Assembly (NCBI GenBank): GCA_013398955.1
Contig: VWPU01004541.1
Location: forward strand, 109,456-173,455
Reading direction: 5' to 3'
Length of the DNA stretch: 64,000 nt
Origin: Callaeas wilsoni
Taxonomy: Eukaryota; Chordata; Aves; Passeriformes; Callaeidae
Of this stretch, positions 58,301 through 64,000 are shown piece by piece (positions within the stretch are counted from its first letter, which is position 1; the number at the start of each line of letters is the position of its first letter). The notes under the pieces were generated by a model. It made no database searches. It was not told the DNA's origin and worked only from the letters and a program-made list of their open reading frames with translations. A program made the translations under genes and the position numbers.

Positions 58301-61300
58301 CCAGCACTGGGCTGAGCTGGTGAGAGATCAGCAGGTCACCAGCAGTTACTGGTACATGGCAGCTGCTTCACCAGAGGCTCCGAAACACAATAAAAACAGG
58401 GTTAAACACCAAGAAGAAAAAGAATAGATTAGCTAAATTCTTACAGGACTGACGTAACAAAAACATGGAAGGAAAGGAATGAAGGGCAGTATGGAAACAA
58501 AACTGTGCAAGATGCATTTAAATTCCCTGCTGCTGAGTGTGCTTTTGAAAGACTCAAGGAGCTGGACCCACCTGTCCCATGGCCATCTGCCTCCTGATCA
58601 GGGCCACTCACCCACCCACTCCCCCAGAACAAGTCGGCAACTGGGACCACTGGACATCCTTACCCAGGAAGAGGCGGATTGAACACTCCCAGAGCCAAAA
58701 TCTGCAGCTAGCAGGTAGAATATGGCTCCTTTGCTTCCCACCTTCTTTTAATCCATCCTAACACTGTAACTCCACCACTGACACCAGTGCAAATCTTTTA
58801 GGTCTGCAGACTGTAACCCCAAGCAAGAAACACACCGGCACAAACTGAAGACAAGATATATATGCATGAAGACTCAGGGCAATTCCCAGTCACTATTCTG
58901 CTTTTCCCTACTCAGACGGCACTGCAAAGCTTCCATACAAATTGATCAAGGCCAAAACCTGTGCACAGCAAAACCGACTTCACACATGAGAACTGCTCCT
59001 GTCTCCCAGCAGCATCAGCTGCAGCTGAGCATATGGAGACAAATATAATACACAGTTGTACCATCAGGAAAAAAAAAGGAGAAAAACAACAGAAATTGTC
59101 TTTCTGAATGCATGGCAGCCTGCTGAAATATGCCTTAAAATAAAAGCTGAGCTTGGAAATAAAAGAAGTGTTAATTTGATCACAGGGCACAGCACTATCC
59201 CTCAGAAAGCAAACCACTGAAAAACAAGTTGTTATCACACCAGCGATTTAGAGAACAAACAGACACATAATCAAGTAAAATATTTTATTCTTTGTAAAAT
59301 GGAGCTGTGTGGAAGATGTCAGCTACTACCAACCCTGAAAGCAGTTTTTTTGTCCTAGCAGAACAGCAACATCCTAAATACCACCAAAAACTCCTGGCTC
59401 ATGTGAGCCTTTAAAATTAGGCTTATTTGGAAAGAGCTACAAAAAGGAAAGGGATCTTACAACCATACTCAGACAAATCAGGAAGCCATCAGAAATTTGC
59501 ACAGGAGTGAGAAGAAGAACTGGATATTATGTACTAAAAAGCAAGTGCACTCTGGGCTGGGATCTGGCCTGAAACAGACTCACACACGCCTTTGTTTCCC
59601 TGCAGAGTGAGCTCATTCCCACAGAGGTTCCTCCTTTGCACAGAAAACAGACTTACAGTGCTAAAATATAACAAAGCCCCATAGTTTTCTGAGGCTAAAA
59701 GCCTGCAACACTAGTGCAAAGATAGCCGGCTAGATTGCAACCTTTCAGTATCAATAAATCTCACAGAATCACAAAATTAAGCCAGAAAAAGCAAACACAG
59801 TAATAGCTGTCAGTTCTCACATAGGAAACTTTCTATCACGTTATTCAAATATTTGCAATCTATTAAAAAGATATTGATTTCATGCAGCATACAGCAATTG
59901 AAAAGGAACAGTGCAGGGAGAAAGCTGCTCAGATTTATCCATCATCTAACGTGCTTCCACTGCTGCCAGTACTTGCAAAGCTAAACCTCCTTACTCAAAG
60001 GTGTAACACAACACACTCCCGTGCTTTCAAAAGTGCAGAAAATCTCTTACCTTGCAATATTCCCTGGCCAAAGCACTTCTCCACCTTGTTGCCCATGAAG
60101 AATTCCAGGAAAGGGGCTCAGATTTATTTTGCAGGTTGATACCTTCATTAGGCTACCATCCAATACCCCCCCCAAAATAAACCAGCCTGTAACTTGACTA
60201 TCTAGGAAGAGACTTGGAAAAAAAAAAGTTGGAGCAAGGTTGTTTTCCAACAGAGCCCTCCACATTCAGCAGCTCTGAGAGACACTGGAAAGTAAAGCCT
60301 AGCTAGAAGGTGATCATCAGAAACTTCCCCTGGAAAGAAATCTGATCCCTCAACAAAATTAACCTCTGAAGTGCTGAAAAAGCGAGAGGTCAAGACTTTC
60401 TGCTGGGACTAGGTCATCTGTGAAAGCTGTAACCTGATGGCAGTAACCAGGCAGACTGGTGCCTCCAGATCATGTACCGTATCCCACCAAGTAAAAGCTC
60501 ATGTCAGCAGCCCTGGACTTGGAGGTACTAAATGGCACTGTTTGATCTCAGCTCAAAGACTACAACCTCTAAAAGGATTTTTCCTACTCTGCTTCTACAG
60601 AGGGGTTCAACAATGGGACTGCTGAAGCAAGTATTGTTTTATGTGAATGTAGCAGGAGACACACCTAAAATGTTTTAATACAAAATATTTGGAATACTGG
60701 TAATTTTCTTTTTGTTTTTTTTTTTGGGGGGGGGTGGTGTAGAAAAACATTTGCAATAGGAATGGTAATGAAAATAGCAATTTATCCACTGATATCTCCT
60801 GCAAAGAACTTAAGAAACGGAGACAAGATATGCAATAGTAATCTGACTCTTATTCAGCATTTTAAAGTAAGGGGGGCTTATTACTTCCCTTTATTTCAAA
60901 TAGAATAGAGATGGCTATTTATAAATATTTGGTTGATAAAAAATTCTGGTAGTTAGCATTCAAAACTCTTATTTTAGTCTAATATAAATATTTTCTGACA
61001 GGATTCTTCCAAGCGCTCTGCATTCTGATAAACATGTGGGATTTTTTTTTTTCCTAACATGGGAAATCACACCAGCTCTATTTACCACAAGTAGTAGTGC
61101 TCAGAGGCAGTAATTACCCTCATTCTGCATGAACAAAACCTGTAAACCTTAGAAAACCTGTAAGAGACAGTGAGAACTGGAAAGCTGGTCACTTGTAGTC
61201 CACGTGGACTCATCACTCATGGAGTCTCCTGTGTGCTGAGGGGCACCGAGTCAGAAATGATACATGTACCCCAAAAAGAGAAATACAAGAAATAGAGGAA

Positions 61301-64000
61301 AACACAGCGGTGTTGGATAACCGTGGCTGGTTTGGCATGGAAGGCAGTGCTGGAGCTTGGAGCAGAAGACTCTTGTGAAGAGTCAGGGAGCCCAGGGGAG
61401 TCTGGAGAACCGAAGGGCTGGCTCCAGGTCACTTGAGCAGAACGGAATCAGTGGCAGGAGCACTACAATGAGAAGAGTCCTTGGAACAGGCGAGGCCATC
61501 TCCACTACTACAGGGAGATTGTTCACTAAGTAAGAAATGACACTTCTAATCTAGCTAGGATGGATTTCTCTTGCCAGCGAGGTCACCAGCAAGGGATCCT
61601 GCTATGGAAAGGAGATGGGAAGCCTTTAGGATGGAGGAAATGGAGAGAACACAACGCTGTTGCCTTAGCCTCACCTCAAGAAAATAATGAATCACTCAGC
61701 CCAAAACCAAAAAGAAGAGTAGGAAAGAGTAGTGAGAAGTCAACTATACCATTATATATTTATTAACTCGGCTTTAGTACCTTGGTCCTAAATAAACCAT
61801 ACCTTTTAGCACAACACTGTAATGTTGGTTGAAAGAGTTAAAATGCAAGAATTCAAAGGTTATAAAACAAAAGACTTTGTGGAGATATTCTGCTGCCAAA
61901 ACCTTCAAATAAATGAGCCGCAGTCTGAGCTTGCCTTTCTGCGCTGGAGTCTGTATTTTAGTGGCTACTGTGTAACTATGGCAACACAGAGGACGGGTAA
62001 TTTAGAGGCCGGTGGATGTGACAACTCGCAATTTAGAACAATGCTAATAATAAAAGTGGCTTGGGAAAAGCATCATTTAACACGAACGTCTGTGCTTTAA
62101 AATTAAAAAGGCCCGTTTGCTTAATTTTAAAAATTTTAGATTTTTTTATTAAGCTGGATAATTACCTATATTGTGTTAGTCTGGTGATGAAAAAAAGGTA
62201 GAAACATGACTCTTGTGCTTTTTCTTCGTCTGCTCCCTACAGTGCAGCAACCCACCCCCTTTGTGATGTGCACATGTACAAATGCAAAGCTGCTGAACTC
62301 ACTATCTTTGCTGAAGATTAGGCAAGAATCACATGGCTTTTTTAAAAGAAAGCTATGTATGATCCATAAAGAAAGAGAGAAAAGATCCTCATGGACTATT
62401 ATCATTCCTTTTTTGCCTCTGGTGCATTTTAACTGCTATCCTTTATAAAAGAATCCTGTAAACTGCTTCTCATTCCTTATTTTAATTGCTGAATAGTGAG
62501 TAGAGATAACTCTCAGATATGACAGGTACTTAAAAGAATCACAACTGCAACAGTAAAGCTTTCTTTTCATCCCTAACACCCTTCCTGTCTTCCTCCAAAT
62601 ACCTCTCACGAGTGATGCTTCTCAGTCATCTGCCCATGCAGTTGTATAGGAAATTAGTGACTGACTCATTGCTAATGGTAAGAATAGCCAGAAATATTCT
62701 GATTTTAAAAAAAATCAAGTCTGAAATTGTAACCTAGGGGAAGGAAAGAAAAAAAAAAAAAAAGAACCAGGACACTGCATCTGTTGAATCTCTGGCTCCA
62801 CATAAAGCCAAATTCACGAGACGAATGTACAGCACTACACTCACACCCATCTACAGCCCCATTGTCCTTCCCTTCCCTGGCAGTCCTTCCACTGCAAAGG
62901 AAGGATTTTGCAACGTAATACCCATAACGCTAAATACAGAGGGATGTTTCCAGATGAATTTTACATGTAGCAATAATCACAGTTTTATGGGTCAGGAAGT
63001 TCAGAAGATTAGTCTGTTATGGCTGCAGTGCACAAAAGCGTTTGTGTTAGAAGTTCCACATAGCAATGGGGTGAGATAAGCTGTGAACAGCTTTACATTA
63101 AGTTCTTCTATGGTAGTTAAAGTTGGGGAGAAGTAAAGAGACCCCAGGTATTAATTTACCTAAAGAACAGCTGCTTAGAAAAGGCTGCAAAGTGTCCTAA
63201 TACTCAGTGTCATAAAATCACTGCACCTCCATCCAATCCCTCCCTCCTTCCCCCCACACCCGCGTGCTATTCCCATTAACCTCAGGCACAACTGCGATCC
63301 TGGGCACAACTGAACTAAATCTGCTCACAGCAAAAAAAAAACCAACAAAAAAACCACCCCACTTATCAAAGAAATGCCTTGCTCCATTTTATTTGCAAAG
63401 GCCTAAACCCACAATTACAGGTTTGCGTTCTAGGTTAAGGCAGCTCAAATCTTGCAGCATTTCAAATACTCCCTTGGAGAACACCAAAACACCTGAAAAT
63501 TGTGCGTTTACTGCAATACGTCAATTTCCTTTTTATTTTTGCTTCTCAGTAGCTGAGATCTATCAGTTAGGATCTTATACAACGTCTGCATTTGATAACT
63601 GGAATGATTATAGAAGTGACACAAGCAGCATAGGCTGTAAAGACATCCCACTTCACAGATTTTGGAAGCTGTTGGATAAAGTGTGGCATGAGGCATCTGC
63701 CACATCTTGCCCTGGAAGAGACTCCATTACCACTGGGTAAACCAATGGCTTAAAATAATCTCAATAGTAATTTTTAAGATTTCTTTTTCATCACTTTCCT
63801 CCTAAAGGACATTAAGATTATTTAAATGAAAAAAAAAATACATCTGTAACACCAAAACATACTCTGAACAGACTCAAACATGCTTTTGAACATACTTCTA
63901 TGCTTTGAACTAGAGCACGTGGAACAATAATACACCTTTTTAGAGTACTTTCACTGATTGAGTATCTGCATGAGAAAATAAAAGCAGGACTACAGCAGCA

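Larger units (their letters stand above)
51224..64000 (-). other. intron upstream of E1, continuing past the window edge
   Basis: At least 12.8 kb without any exon I can recognise on either strand. Contents: a CR1 fragment (51425-51664), a TA/TG microsatellite (52180-52315), patches of moderate GC at about 52860-53160 and 56900-57800, an A/T homopolymer stretch near 62746-62764, and a T11/G9 junction at about 60715-60734. Open frames in the GC patches lack family resemblance. A very small exon, or an internal promoter for a shorter NAV2 isoform, could be missed here. Confidence 0.7.

Noticed and set aside
59763..59785. CACAGAATCACAAAATTAAG as a reverse CR1 end
   Set aside because: Only about 20 bp resemble a CR1 terminus and no CR1 body follows.

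Overview
This is vertebrate nuclear DNA, most likely from a bird. The introns carry CR1 LINE 3' tails with the usual TTCTGTGATTCT-type ends, intergenic DNA is AT-rich and full of stops, and every recognisable coding block is a small exon with GT-AG (once GC-AG) boundaries. Other sauropsids also carry CR1, so the exact lineage is not fixed.

The window holds one gene on the minus strand: the 3' part of NAV2 (neuron navigator 2, the UNC-53 homologue). I resolved 28 coding exons, E1 (51223) down to E28 (stop at 5003-5005). Their phases agree at every junction. The summed length is 4,528 nt: one nucleotide closing a codon from an exon outside the window, then 1,509 codons including the stop. This gives 1,508 residues of the C-terminal part of a protein usually around 2,400 residues long.

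Layout from high to low coordinates. 64000-51224 is intron with no exon I can recognise. 51223-33400 (E1-E8) encodes the long Ser/Thr-rich, basic, microtubule-associated linker, including two small exons carrying a repeated RNTLP motif. 27651-15996 (E9-E18) encodes a small-exon cassette, two coiled coils and the basic KKK-rich stretch, with a 9-nt and a 24-nt microexon. 15520-13703 (E19-E21) encodes the conserved domain before the ATPase. 11974-8890 (E22-E26) encodes the AAA+ ATPase module with Walker A GPSGTGKT, Walker B VIILDN and a sensor-1-like IIGTMNQ. 5662-5003 (E27-E28) encodes the C-terminus. A 3' UTR of about 3.5 kb follows, to about position 1455, with two closely spaced AATAAA signals and quadruplex-forming tracts. 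1454-1 is downstream intergenic DNA.

Six CR1 fragments, several microsatellites and two strikingly perfect inverted repeats lie in the introns. I see no previously undescribed multi-gene system. The points most worth a second look are splicing features (9-nt microexon with upstream UGC motifs, GC-AG intron, in-frame tandem acceptors 24 nt apart, duplicated RNTLP exons), the quadruplex tracts in the 3' UTR, and a 21-bp perfect hairpin. Residue numbers below count from the first full codon of E1. Comparisons with human NAV proteins are from memory and were not aligned.
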